From the NCBI GenBank assembly GCA_049487715.1, contig CP150553.1:186001-250000 (forward strand): DNA of 64,000 nt, read 5' to 3'. The DNA comes from Pycnococcus provasolii (Eukaryota > Chlorophyta > Pseudoscourfieldiophyceae > Pseudoscourfieldiales). The notes below the pieces were generated by a model. It saw only the letters and a program-made list of their open reading frames with translations. It was not told the DNA's origin and did not search any database. The position numbers and the translations under genes are program-made. Shown in pieces: positions 9,468-20,445 of this stretch. Every line of letters begins with the position of its first letter. The stretch's first letter is position 1.

Positions 9468-9502
9468 TCTATCCATTGTACTACGATACCATCTTGTGTA
9501 AC

Positions 9503-9964
9503 TCAATGAAATGACAAAGTTTGAGAATTTTGAGCACCCAGCGATGGTGCCGTAGATCTATCTTCACCTTCGAGATCTTCCGTCGGCAGTTCGTGAATCA
9601 TGTACATCGTGTGACTCCCTCCTCCCTTCGGCAGGTCTTCGAATGTCTCGGTGAGTGTTTTGATCGGGAATCCCTTGAACTTCTTTTTCACGGCCGGCGA
9701 GAACGCTATACACGCCGACATCCAGCAAACTGTTTGCTTCAACACACTCTCAGCTCGCTTACTCGATCGACTCTTCGAGATGAGTTGATACGTCATCACG
9801 CGCGAATGTCCAGTAAAGTCGAGTGCTTGACCTAGCCATCCGTCGGTTCGGTCAATAGGCTCCGGAGCGTGCTCATTGCTCAAGCACTTGCACAAGTGTG
9901 CAATACGTTTTCGAGGAGAACACGTCACCGAGAACTCGCTCGGTGCCGACTGGGAGGCCGACAT
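9503..9964 (-). CDS. Small uncharacterised protein (153 residues)
   Basis: This complete frame runs from ATG 9964 (MSASQSAPSEF) to a stop at 9503. I do not recognise a family. It contains cysteines in the N-terminal half (SVTCSPRKRIAHLCKCLSNEH), a helical middle (RAESVLKQTVCWMSACIAFS), a basic stretch (PAVKKKFKGFPIK) and a conserved-looking segment (HTMYMIHELPTEDLEGED). No signal peptide or membrane span is evident. A three-copy tandem repeat lies directly upstream of the start codon, so the promoter or start may have been disturbed. It is tail-to-tail with the kinesin gene. Confidence 0.5.
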   Translation of the reverse strand: MSASQSAPSEFSVTCSPRKRIAHLCKCLSNEHAPEPIDRTDGWLGQALDFTGHSRVMTYQLISKSRSSKRAESVLKQTVCWMSACIAFSPAVKKKFKGFPIKTLTETFEDLPKGGGSHTMYMIHELPTEDLEGEDRSTAPSLGAQNSQTLSFH

Positions 9965-9976
9965 TGTCGATGTGCC

Positions 9977-10080
9977 ACTGAGCTTAACGACGGCGCAACG
10001 AGGCGGGCCGCTGAGCTTAACGTCGGCGCAACGAGGCGGCCGTTCAGCTTAACGTCGGCGCGGCGCAACGAGGCGGCCGA
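9977..10080. repeat. ~35-base tandem repeat, three copies
   Basis: Three imperfect copies of the unit GAGCTTAACGTCGGCGCAAC followed by GAGGCGGCC (with small variations) follow one another, one copy carrying an inserted GCGGC. They abut the start of the small minus-strand gene. Confidence 0.8.
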
Positions 10081-10659
10081 TGCCGATGGGCGCGGTGGCG
10101 TTTGTGATGACGTCCTTGCTACGCACGCCGACCCTGTGCCCAACTTACAACCTTTCGGTGAGCTCTTCAGCAACGGTCCTTAACTACGGCACTGCGTGAA
10201 CTCTCGCATAACGTAAATTTACTACGGCGCGCTGTTGGAAATACCACCCATTTGGTCGTAAGTGTAAGGCAGTCTGGCAGTTACACTCATGGTTACACTC
10301 AATTAGTGGATCCCGAGGTGAACACAAAATTTGGTCGGAAGTCTGGGGATCCCCCTTTGTGATGTTACACTGCCGTTCACGAAATTGGACAATTATCCCC
10401 CTCTCGCTTCCTTCATGGCATGTTCCCGGTCATCATGTTGCAGTTGCAAGTTTGAAAACATGAAATGGCTCCTCCAACAAACGGCTCTTTTGTTTGTTTT
10501 GGGGGGGGGAGTCCCGGGCAGCCGGGGGGTCCCCCTATTTGGTAAAGGTTTAGGGGGGCGAAGCAGCTCCCCGCCGGGCGCGCCCAATTCATCTCCACTT
10601 CCATTTCAACCTCTCCCACGCCGCTCTCGGGCCTGCTTCATTCCCTCACTCGTTCACGT
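10081..10659. other. Intergenic gap with G/C tract
   Basis: No gene is seen. Two related stretches, ATTTGGTCGTAAGT near 10250 and ATTTGGTCGGAAGT near 10330, occur here, and a G-run with CCCGGG-type sequence lies at 10500-10580, followed by a pyrimidine-rich leader before the ATG at 10660. Confidence 0.5.
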
Positions 10660-13600
10660 ATGAGTGCCGTGAGTGGTGTGGGTGCACCATTCATGGGTGC
10701 GTGGGAAGAAACTGGTAATGGCCTTGGTGGTGGCCTTGGTGGTGGTGGTGGCCTTGGTCGTCCGGCGTCAGCTTCTTCTCACCCGCTTCTCTCCGAAGAC
10801 CGTGCGTTGTCTTTACGAGACGAAAACGCTAAGCTGAAACAACAAGTCAGAGCGCTGTTAGAAGACAAGGCGAAACTTGAGGTGAAACTCAGAAGAACAG
10901 AGGAGAAAGTTGTGAAAAGCGTGCTCCTCGACGCGCAGCAGCAGGACAAGAAGAAAAACGTTAGGAAGTTCGACGCAGATGCTATCGGTGCAGGAGCGCC
11001 GAGGCGAGGAGGCGCGCTTGTCGAAAGGGCGCTGGCGGCCGAAAACAGAGTCGAGGAACTGCAGCGCAAGCTACGCGACGAGTCGAGGCGAGCCGACAAG
11101 GAGGCGGAGCGGGTCGCCCACTTCAAGAGCATGAGCCGAGAGTTTCGAACGAGGCTCGAGCGCGCACAGGCGGACGTGCGACGCGTGAACCGTGCGGCTG
11201 GAGAAGCGCAGACGAGGAACGCCATGTCGTCCGCGCACGCGCAGCTCGCTGCGACTGGCAAGGCCGGGGGAGGAGCATCCGGGCCGCGAGTTGCGGAGCT
11301 GCAGAGGGAAAATGAGCTGCTTCGCGAGGAGAATGCAAAGCTTGGAGGAACGAGGTGGAACATGCCTTCGGAATCCAAGAAGGGCGCTGCACGAGCGCTG
11401 CGCTTCTCCACGGATGGAAAGCCGGACCCCAACCTCGAGCCTTGGGTTGTCGAGGAGGTGACGGTGAACGGCTCGCTTCACCTGCTCGACCGAAAGACGA
11501 ACAAGCTCTTCAAGCCTGGCATGAACAACCTCGTCATACCCGTGGGACGCTTCGGCGAGGAGGACGGCACGATTCAGGGACCCGCATCGGCGGACGGCAA
11601 GGGGCTCGGCGACTTCTTCACCGCTCTCGATGCCCACCTCAAGCGCGAGCGCGTGCAGCTGCGCACCCTCTTCGACGAGGTGGATGCGGACAAGAGCGGG
11701 TATCTCGATAAACGCGAGTTTCCCAACCTGCTGAAGCGATGCATACCACATGCCACCGCCGCAGAGGCGAGCTTCTTCATGGCCATGATGGACGCTGACG
11801 GCGACTCGAGGCTGTCGTTCGTCGAGCTGATGTCCAGCCTGCAGGAGTGCCTGAAGATTGGATCCGAGGCGGCAAATTCCACGAGCATGGCACACGCTAA
11901 GTTCGCCCAGCGCGTCAAGAAGGCGATGCAGGACGACAAGATCCGGCCTCAGCAGCTGTTCCGCAAGTACGATCGTTTCGGAACGGGCAAGCTGTCGCAC
12001 AACGACCTCACGGCCATGGCGAAGGACCTCGTGCGCGGCCTTTCAACCGCGGACGCAAGGAATTTCGTCGTGCAGTGCGCGCAGTGGGATCTCGACGGAA
12101 ATGGAAGCATCACGTTCGGCGAGCTTCTCGTCGTTCTTGGCATACGCCCCATCAAGCGCGTGCCACAGACGGCGCCGTATAAGCCAGACCCGAAGCGCCG
12201 ACGCAAGCTCGCGCTGAAGTCATTCCGCGCGAAGGACGGATCGCGCTACCTGCTCGATCCAAACACGCGTCGTCTGTATTTTGAGCCGCAGCCGGGCGAC
12301 CAGTGGCCTCGTGTTGCAGGTTATTTGAACCCAAGTCGCAAGGTGGTTCTGCTCAGCAGCATGCTGCAGTCTGACAACCTCTTCAAGGCACTCGACAGGT
12401 ACCTGAAGACGAATCGCGAGACGCTCGATGCAACGTTCAAGAAATTTGATAAGGATGGCAGCGGCGTGCTTGATTCCGGCGAGATTGCTAACTTCGTGCA
12501 TGCGCTTGTGCCCAGCGCCACGGAGAAAGATATCAGGTATTATCTGGCGATGCTTGACAGCGATGGCGACGGCAGCGTGGCGTACGACGAGCTGTTGTCA
12601 ATGATTCAAAATATTGTGCAGGCGCAGCAGCAGGCTGAGCAAGCTCTCGCGGCATACGATGGTGGAGATGGCACCCTTGATGTTATCCTCGGCGACATTC
12701 GAAAAGCGATGGAGACGAACTACGGAAGCATTGATCGCGCGTGGACTCGATACGACAAAGACCGCAACGGCTTCCTTGACATCTCGGAGATCAAAAAGCT
12801 TGTGCGCGAGATCTACCCCGCTGCCGACGGCAAGCAAATGTCTCGCCTTCTCGCATACCTGTATCCAGCTTGACGCGAATGGCGATGGACGGTTCTCGAG
12901 AGACGAGCTGCTGAGCGCGCTTCGCACCGGCCCTCCGCCAAATCTTGAGATTGCGCGAGAGGAGGCTGAGGCAATGGGAACGGGCGGGTTTGCGCCTCCG
13001 GCTCAGGCGCCCGCGCCGTCACACGGTGGACAGTGGACGCTGACGGAGTATTACCACGCTCCATCGAAGTCAACTTATCTGCTTGATCGAAGCCGCGGAC
13101 TTTTGTACCTGCGGCCAACGAATGCGCAGAGGGGCGACCAGAGTCTTGTACTCGCTGGCAGGCTTCGCAGCGACGGTGGCATCCAGTCTGCCACGAAGCC
13201 GGACTTCTTCCAGAGTCTCGACGCATTCCTGAAGACTAATCGCCAGAGGCTGTCTGACGTGTTCGCACAGTATGACCGCAACAACAACGGTTCCCTCGAT
13301 CGTCGCGAGCTCGGTGCATTGCTGCAGCAGCTCATGCCAGGAGCAACCCCAGCGGACGTTCTCTACAATTCCGTGCAGCTTGACGTGAATGGCGATGGCG
13401 AGGTCACATTTGACGAGCTGATGGCCGAAATTCGAGAGTGTGTGAAGGCATCGCAGAATGCGCGCTCCGCGGCGGGCGACGGCCCCGTGGACGGTAGCGT
13501 ATCGGCGCTTCGACAACGTGTGGGCGGTGATGCCGCGACCTTCGAGGCAATGTGGGATCAGCTCGACACCTCCGACCGCGGCGCTCTCAACTACGAGGAG

Positions 13601-16600
13601 GTGCGCAAACTCCTCTACAGGCTCGTTCCGAACATGACGCACGCGGGCGTCAGGTACGTCATCGCCAAGCTCCATAGCCTGAACGTGCAGGGTGACGCCA
13701 GGGTAACGCAGGAGGATCTGCGCCAGGCTTTGGGACTTCGCGCGTACTCCACGGCAACCATCGTGCGCAACACCGCGTCGGCGCCCGCCGTGAGCTTCGA
13801 TGCGCCGAAGCTACAGGGATTTACTGACGCTTCGGGGCGAAGCATGCTCGTGGATCCCGCCACGCGCAAGGTATTTGAGCAGCAGCAGCCAGGCGCCCGT
13901 CCTGTGGTGGTGGGCTACGTGAATGCACCGTCGAGTGGGTCGGCGAGCGTAGACGCTCAGCCGGTGCAACCTCTGCCAACCTTGCGCGACGACTTTTTCA
14001 ACTCGCTCGACCGCTACCTCAAGGCTAACCAGACGACGATCACCGCTCTCTTCCAGCGCTTCGCTGGAGGCGCGACGCCCGATCGCCTTATGCCTCCCGA
14101 GTTTGCACGCTTTGTGGCTGAGATTTCACCGCACTCCAGCCACTCAGAGCTGCAGTACATTCGTTCTATGCTCGATGCTGACGGCGACCTCGTGGTCACG
14201 CGCGACGAGCTCATGAATGCCATCAAGAGCGCAGTTTCCGCGATCCAGCAGGTGACTCGTGGAATCAACCTCGACGACGTGGTGGGAATGCTTCGATCTC
14301 GCCTCACAACAGATCCTGTCTCGTTCCAGAGGCTTTGGCAGCAGTACGATGTCGATCGATCTGGCTACCTCGACTGGGTCGAAGCTTAAGCGCATGCTCA
14401 TGAGCCTCGACCCGAACATGACGAGGCAGCAGATGCAAGTGTGCCTAGCGGAACTGAAGCGGCTTGACGTCGACGGGGACAACCGAATCAGCCCGCAGGA
14501 GCTCATGCTTGCGCTCCGCGTGGGACCGCCGCCAAGCGTGCGTCCCGGAACTGCGCCGGCGGCTGGGCATGCCCCAGCGATGCCGCAGCCACATGCCCCT
14601 CTCGCCATCGCTGTACCGCCAACGCCAACGGAACCTCTTCCTGCGGATAAAGAGGGCTTAGCGGCTCGCGCCACCGCGGCGGAACGACGTGCACGCGTCC
14701 TGGAGGCTGAGCTCGAAAGTCTGCGCACGCGTGCATCGAACGTGCCGAAGCTCGAGCGCGACCTCAACGACGCGCGCGCCACCGTGCAGGAGCTGAAGCA
14801 AGCGCTTGCCAGTGGTAAGCTCGGCGGAGGATCTGGCAGCTCGGGAGGACGTGACGTCAGCAAGGCGGTTGGCGATCTCAAGACTGCCTGGGATCGGGTT
14901 GCCACGCTGCAGGAGCGTTACACCGAGGCGGACGAGAAGCTCAAGGCGATGCAGGAAACGCACGCTCGCGCATTGCGACAGCTCGAGGACACGTCGAAGC
15001 GGCTTGTAGAGGAGCGCAAGGTCAACACGAGATTAGACAACGACGCGAGAAAGCTGGGAATGCAGGTGGACAGCATGAAGGAGATGGAGAACATTATTGA
15101 CAATCTCAGGCGAGAAAAGGTTGACGTGGAGGCGGAGAATCGCAAGCTCCTGCAGCAGGCGATGGAAGGTCCCATCACGGTGATGAATGAGCTGCGCCAG
15201 CTGCGCGGCCAGCTCGCGGAAGCAAATCAGAAGCGCGCCCGCGCCGAGCTGGATGCCGCGAACTCTCGCCGCGACGCGGATCGTGCGACTCGCGGGGACG
15301 GGAGCATGCGCGTGGAAGAGAATTTGCGCGCCGTTTACGCGGAGCGTGACACGCTCAGGGTTGAGCTCGAGCGCGTGCGCGTGGATCTCGAGGCGGCGAC
15401 GGACAAGCTCCGCGTGTACACAATCTCAGGCACGGATCCGATGAAGCTCGCTGCTGGAGGCGCGCAGTCATCCAGCGGCGCGTCGAACCTTGTGGAAGGA
15501 GCGGCCATTGGCGGCGGTTCCGCGATGGGATTCGAGCTTCGCGAGCTCAGGGAGGCGTACGCGAGGCAGGTAGAGGAGCTGGAACGTGCTCGGCGCTTCA
15601 CCACCATCGCGGAGTCACAGGTTGCTGACCTCAAGGCGGAGCTGGATGCCACCGTCTCAAAGGCGCGCATCGTCGAGAACGAGCTTCGTCGCGTTCTGGA
15701 GGAGAAGGAGCGCCAGCTGGACCAGAAGGAGGAGAAGGTGCGCCACTTCGAGGCTCTGCTTCGCAAGCGCGACACTTCTGGCAGCATTCGCAGCAGCGTC
15801 GATCTCGGATCTTCCGTTGCTCTCGAGAGCATCGGTAATGGCGCGGGCAGTTACGAGCCGGAGGAACTTCAGGCGCTAAGCGGCGGGCTGTCACGAGACG
15901 AAAACTTGATGCTATTCGACGTGTTAAGCGCCGATCTCGACGGCGTTGCGCTTGGCTTGCCAAACGGCGCTCTCGGACCGAACTACAAGACGTTCGCGAC
16001 GTTCGACTTCTTCGAGCACACGACGCAGGCAAGCTCGATTGGCACCGGCGCATCGCCGAAGTACGACACGCGCGTCGAGTACGTCGTCGACAAGATTGAC
16101 GACTTCTTTTTCGAGCACATGGAGCAGAATTCGCTGCGTGTGCTTGTACACCGCGTGCTGCCCAACTGCGACTATGTCACGCTCGGTGTCGCGCTCATCC
16201 CGCTGCGCCGCGCGATGGACGACGGCGCGCTACTTACTGTGGGAGACGCCGCCGCGGGCGTGGGGGTAAGCGTGCGCCATGCCGAGGTCGTGGGCAAGGG
16301 CGGTCGCGTGGTGGGAAAGCTGCGACACACGCTCCGCCTCCTGCGTCCGTTCGGACCGGCATACAACGATTTCCGCCGAAGGCAGGGCGAGGGCGCACTG
16401 ACGCGCGCGCCACCAGGCAGCGCCGCGGCGGCGGCGGCGGCATCGGAGAAGAGCGACAGCGAGCTTCGGGAGAAGACGTACGAGACGGCTGCTGACGACG
16501 CGAGAAGAAATCCGACCGCGGAATGCGTCCGAGTCACCGTGACACGATGCACGGGCCTAATCCCACGAACGTCGGGCCGCGAGCTCTCGATGATCCCATA

Positions 16601-17900
16601 CGTGAGCTACCGCTTCCCTGGCCACACCGTGCACGACACGGCGCCCTCTTCCGGAGTTTCACCAACCTTTGCGGATGTGAGAGACTACCCACTCGAGCGA
16701 TCACCTGCGGTTCTGAGGCGACTGCAGGACACTACGCTGGAGATTCGCGTGTTTGACGATGCGGACCTCGACCTTGAAACTGCGGGGTCTTTGGTCGGCT
16801 CTGGCTCCGTTCCGCTTGCTCCTCTTTCGATGGCTGGTGGCATGGTGAATGCGCGCATCCCACTCTTCGACCTGAATGGTCGCGACGTGGGGAGTGCTGA
16901 ATTGACGGCGGAGTGGGTTGATGCGATTCCCGCCGCACGCGAGAATGCCTCGCAGCCAATCTACTCCGCGCCGCCTCAGGTTCCAGCCGTGCACGGAGCT
17001 TCCTCGTCGAATGTCGGCGCATCTTTCGGCCTGGCAAGTGAAGAGCAAGGCTTCTACGAGACGCTCAAGCCGGTGGAACCTTCCGCCCCCGCTGTGACGA
17101 CGGCGGTGGCAACAACTGCGAGTGCGCAGGACCTATCGGCATCCACCGATTCCGTGCGGCAAGGCGCACGCACTGGCGCCGGCGGCCTAGTGCCAGCATC
17201 GGATGACGCTGGCGCGGTAGTTCGCGTCGATGCGAGCCACCGTTCACTGGGCGGGGCACGCTACGCCGGTGGTGTGGCGGACAGTGTTGACTACGAGGCG
17301 CTTCCGCAGGCCTCCGCACCGGCAGCTCTCAGCTGGCTTCCGGCGGATCGAAGTGCTTGGCCATCGACGAGCTGCCTGTGCTTCGCCGTGACTTCGTTCG
17401 AGGTGACCGAATCTCAGCTGGCGCAGGCTCTCGTCAAGACGCCGGTGACTGTGGTTGTGGACCTGTTCAGCGACGTTGTTGAAACGGCAAAGATGACCTC
17501 AGCACCTGCGCGCCTTGCTCCCGGCACGACTCGTGTTGCCCTCGAGGCTTCGAGCGGCGGCGTTGGCGTTCCATTCGGGCTGGCGTTCCCCGTCGCATCT
17601 GGAACTGGCGCTCTTGCCTCATCGTTCGCCACCGCGATCTCCGACGCGGTGCTCGACGGCAGTCGTGATGCATTCGAAAAGCTCGTCGCGATTGTGTCTG
17701 TCGTGCAGGCTGAGGGCGCAGCGCGCGACGTTGCGAGTGCGATCGTACCTCTCGGCGACCTTGCTAAGGGAAGCCGAGGTGAGTGGAACAACGAGGGTGT
17801 AGCCTTGACGGACGAGCAGAATCGCAAGGTTGGTTTCCTGACGATTACCACCTCGGCGAAGTCTGTGATGGATGCCGTTCTAAGGGGTGCAAGGAGATGA
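10660..17900 (+). CDS. EF-hand/RPGRIP1L-like giant ciliary scaffold (two apparent frameshifts)
   Basis: Three overlapping frames make one protein of ~2,412 residues: 10660-12864, 12866-~14383 and 14385-17900. Each join removes one surplus base and restores an EF-hand loop (QLDANGDG at the first, LDWVE-LKRM at the second). Order: N-terminal coiled coil (~47-235), four EF-hand modules (~268-1290), second coiled coil (~1330-1700), then three C2-type domains (~1777-1900, ~1954-2086, ~2235-2410). The first C2 matches the RPGRIP1-family C2-C2_1 pattern (TFATFDFFEHTTQ, DTRVEYVVDKIDDFFFEHM), and the second carries a strand pattern like CVRVTVTRCTGL. RPGRIP1/RPGRIP1L scaffolds are transition-zone proteins of cilia. 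That the EF-hands make it calcium responsive is inference. The start at 10660 (MSAVSGVG) is the first ATG of the frame. No introns are needed. Confidence 0.85.
12864..12866 (+). other. Apparent +1 frameshift site 1
   Basis: The first frame reads ...LLAYLYPA and stops at TGA 12871-12873. Dropping one C of the CC at 12865-12866 gives YQLDANGDGRFSRDELL, a textbook EF-hand matching the sister copy NSVQLDVNGDGEVTFDE at 13370-13420. A consensus insertion is the simplest reading. Confidence 0.8.
14381..14384 (+). other. Apparent +1 frameshift site 2
   Basis: The second frame reads GYLDWVEA and stops at TAA 14387-14389. Removing one base of GAAG at 14381-14384 gives LDWVELKRMLMSLDP, which has the same spacing as LDISEIKKLVREIYP in a sister EF-hand. 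It carries the open frame on to 17900. Confidence 0.8.
15990..17880 (+). other. RPGRIP1-type triple C2 region
   Basis: The C-terminal third of the giant protein carries the family-defining array. The C2-C2_1 domain lies at ~15990-16350 (TFDFFEHTTQ, PKYDTRVEYVV, VVGKLRHTLRL). A classical C2-like domain follows at ~16520-16920 (TLEIRVFDDADLDLETAGSLVGSGSVPL). A last divergent beta domain at ~17365-17880 (AVTSFEVTESQLAQAL, PVTVVVDLFSDV, KVGFLTITTSAKSV) occupies the place of the RPGR-interacting domain of the animal proteins. The two linkers are serine/proline/alanine-rich. Confidence 0.8.
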
Positions 17901-18143
17901 TGAACTTATACGTTTTCCCATCGCCAAACGTGTTTTTTTCTGTGTGGGGTGGCGAATTTATTACCACTAGAAAAGTAAATCAAAACGACCATGTGTTAGG
18001 GCTGAGGCACATTTACAGCTTCTTCTTCTGCTTCGAAACCAGCCAGCGCCCATGTACAAAAATGCGGCGCTGCTGAATGGAATGGGCTGAATGGTGAAGT
18101 TGGGACGAAGCGAACTCTCTATTACACAACTGAATGAGCGATC

Positions 18144-19406
18144 TTAGAGTTTTCCTTCCGCTTTCCACGCGTCGAAGAGCTCCAAGGCGTTTAAGATGGC
18201 TTGGTCCATGTTGAAGTACTTATAGCTCGCAAGCCGTCCGACGAAAAGCACGCCTTGTTCTTTCTCCGCCAGCTCGCGGTACTTTTCGTACAGATCTCTG
18301 TTGGCGGGATTGGGTACGGGGTAGTACGGATCGCCGTCGTCGACGCTGAACTCCTTGAAGATGAGCGTTCCCTTCCCCTCTTTCGCCTTCACAGGCTGGT
18401 TCGGCTTGTGCTTGTATTCGACGATGCGTGTGTAAGGAACCTCCATGCCTGGGTAGTTCACCTGCAGCGCCTCCTGGTACGTCTCGCCGGGCTCGGTGTC
18501 ATGGTACTCGACGTCCCACGTGAGCGACCTGTACTCGAGTTTGGGCATGCCCTGGGATGCGAAGTACGCGTCGATCGGTCCTGTGAAGACGAGCGTCGTG
18601 TGCTTCGGAAGTTTGTCCTTTTCGTTGAAGAAGTCGACGTCGAGTCGCACGTCGATGTCCTTGTGTCCGTGGAGCAGGTTTTCAAAAATGCGCGTGTACC
18701 CGTGCTTGGGCAGAGCTTGGTGTTCGTCAGTGAAGTACCTGTTATCCTCGTCTAGTCGCACGGGAATGCGCGCGAGTACGCTTGCGTCCATCTGGTCTGG
18801 CAGCCGATCCCACTGCTTGTAGGTGTAGTACTTGAAGATCGCCTCGTACAGTTCCGGTCCAGCACGCGACAGCGCGCTTTCTTCCCCGTTTTTGGCGTCT
18901 TCCACGTTTCCCACTCGCCTGGATGCGAGCCACGCTTCCATGTCTTCTTCGGAAGTGACGTTCGCGTCGAAGAGCGTGTTGACTGTTTCCCTGTTAGGCG
19001 GTAGCGACGTGAGCTGGTACCCGTTCCCACGTTGCAGGTCAACTTTCGCCTTAACCCGGTGGCAGTACGGCATCCACTCTTCGAATCGGTTCACATATTC
19101 CCACACACGCTCACTCTTCGTATGAAAGAGGTGCACGCCATACTGCGAGATACGCAAACCGGACGCCTCATCGATATAATCGAAGCAGTTCCCACCAATG
19201 TGCGAACGCTTATCGATGATCAGGGAGGTGAGACCCAGGACGGCAGACGCACGTTCCGCGATGACACACCCTGAGAGACCACAGCCGACAATGACCAAAT
19301 CGTAAGATGGACGCAGATCCACCAAGCCTGATGCGACATTCGAAGCAGGAGGAGGAGACGCTGATGAAGGGGAGGGAGAAGGCGCGGGAACATGGGAGGA
19401 CGCCAT
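18144..19406 (-). CDS. glf: UDP-galactopyranose mutase
   Basis: This 420-residue protein starts at ATG 19406 with a disordered serine/proline leader (~1-33). The FAD-binding fold follows, with VIVGCGLSGCVIAE at ~38-51 and DKRSHIGGNCFDY at ~66-78, matching the dinucleotide and active-site motifs of UGM. Downstream are family blocks such as YGVHLFHTKSERVWEYV, YYTYKQWDRLP, RYFTDEHQALPKHGYTRIFE, and a C-terminal GRLASYKYFNMDQAI. The enzyme converts UDP-galactopyranose to UDP-galactofuranose, the donor for galactofuranose-containing glycans, using reduced flavin. UGM is known in bacteria, fungi, trypanosomatids and green algae but is absent from animals and land plants. It has the usual length and appears intact; the gene is tail-to-tail with the giant scaffold gene. 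Confidence 0.95.
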   Translation of the reverse strand: MASSHVPAPSPSPSSASPPPASNVASGLVDLRPSYDLVIVGCGLSGCVIAERASAVLGLTSLIIDKRSHIGGNCFDYIDEASGLRISQYGVHLFHTKSERVWEYVNRFEEWMPYCHRVKAKVDLQRGNGYQLTSLPPNRETVNTLFDANVTSEEDMEAWLASRRVGNVEDAKNGEESALSRAGPELYEAIFKYYTYKQWDRLPDQMDASVLARIPVRLDEDNRYFTDEHQALPKHGYTRIFENLLHGHKDIDVRLDVDFFNEKDKLPKHTTLVFTGPIDAYFASQGMPKLEYRSLTWDVEYHDTEPGETYQEALQVNYPGMEVPYTRIVEYKHKPNQPVKAKEGKGTLIFKEFSVDDGDPYYPVPNPANRDLYEKYRELAEKEQGVLFVGRLASYKYFNMDQAILNALELFDAWKAEGKL

Positions 19407-20445
19407 GGCAGATCGGAATTATGAAGAGTTTGAGAACGTTCGGTTCAAAGCCCAAGGGGGCAGGAAACGCGCCCTCCCTCCCTCCCGGTATTATTATAGG
19501 GCACCTGGGGGATCCGTTCTTGTGCACATGGGTTCCCTGGTTCGGAGTTCTTCTACCGTAGGACTAAGGTTAGTCTCGTAGCTCTGTGCCAAGTGGCATC
19601 ATCTGCGATACCCTAAGCCGGTACTTCTGGGTGATAGTTCTCTAGCTATGAATTGTCTAAGGGAGAGCTGTGTGTGTCTGTGTGTCTGTGTCTGTGTCTG
19701 TGTCTGTGTGTCTGTGCCACCTGCCTGACCTGCCTAGTGCGTGTGCGTGTCTGTCGTTGTGTCCTTTTGTTCTTGTTGGGAATGAAGGTGGTCAAAACTC
19801 CTCAAGCAAGAGATCGAAGGGGATCGAAGAGCAGGTCCGAAGCTTTTTGGAAGAGCTTGCCAATCAAGTGGTAATTTTATCAAGACTTTTATTCAAGTGT
19901 CCTGAGGTGTCACCTGGCAAAACCAGTCAAAGTGGCAAGAGGCCTTGCATCTTTGCATGCCCCCCTCGACAAAGACAGGGAGAAACGACGGTCAAGTGCT
20001 CCAAGAAACCTCTCCTTGGAAGAACGCTTCTCGTGCGTGCGTGCGTGTTAATAAGGTTAGGATGGTAGTTCTACAAAACACCTGTACAAACTACAAACCG
20101 GCCGCAAACGAAGCGCCAAACGGGACCATGTCCATCTGAAGAAATCTGAAGGATGATGGACCATCAGGATGGAGTAAAGTTTGGGTAAGAAAAGTTTACC
20201 CCAAGAGTTGAGGACTATGTAATAATGTGGGCTGTGGGTGTTGTTACGAACTTGTTTTAGGGTTTTCGAGAAGGATAGGATCTCCTTCCTGATGGAGGGC
20301 GAGTGCGTCAGGCGGTCAGGGGAGGGAGGGCGTGCGTGGTTTGCCTGTCATCATTCCTGGTACGCACGCGCGCCCGCCACCTCTTGCTCTGTCTCTGGTC
20401 ATATTTCAATAAGATACATACACACACACACACACGACGACGACG
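19407..20445. other. Intergenic region, no gene seen
   Basis: This ~1 kb gap between divergent genes holds a G-rich run around 19455-19470, a TGTGTC microsatellite at 19669-19720, and a CA repeat at 20418-20435 just upstream of the WW gene. Short open frames here are low-complexity (cysteine/valine runs from the microsatellite) and do not look coded. Confidence 0.6.
19669..19720. repeat. TG/TGTC microsatellite
   Basis: Repeated TGTGTC and TGTCTG units fill this stretch, with no associated gene. Confidence 0.85.

Larger units (their letters stand above)
11461..14530 (+). other. Four tandem EF-hand modules within the giant protein
   Basis: Each module spans ~260 residues and opens with a strand motif of the type Y-L-L-D-x-x-x-x-x-L-Y-x-x-P (LHLLDRKTNKLF, RYLLDPNTRRLYF, TYLLDRSRGLLYL, SMLVDPATRKVF, near residues 268, 526, 802 and 1055). 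A helix follows (DFFTALDAHLK, NLFKALDRYLK, DFFQSLDAFLK, DFFNSLDRYLK) and then two pairs of EF-hands. I count about 16 EF-hand units. Canonical loops include DADKSGYLDKRE, DKDGSGVLDSGE, DSDGDGSVAYDE, DKDRNGFLDISE, DVNGDGEVTFDE and DVDRSGYLDWVE. Several others lack calcium ligands (DRFGTGKLSHND, DTSDRGALNYEE, and the AGGATPDRLMPPE unit), so only part of the array should bind calcium. Confidence 0.85.

Noticed and set aside
19653-20068. Cysteine/valine-rich frame
   Set aside because: Produced by the TG microsatellite; no protein-like continuation.
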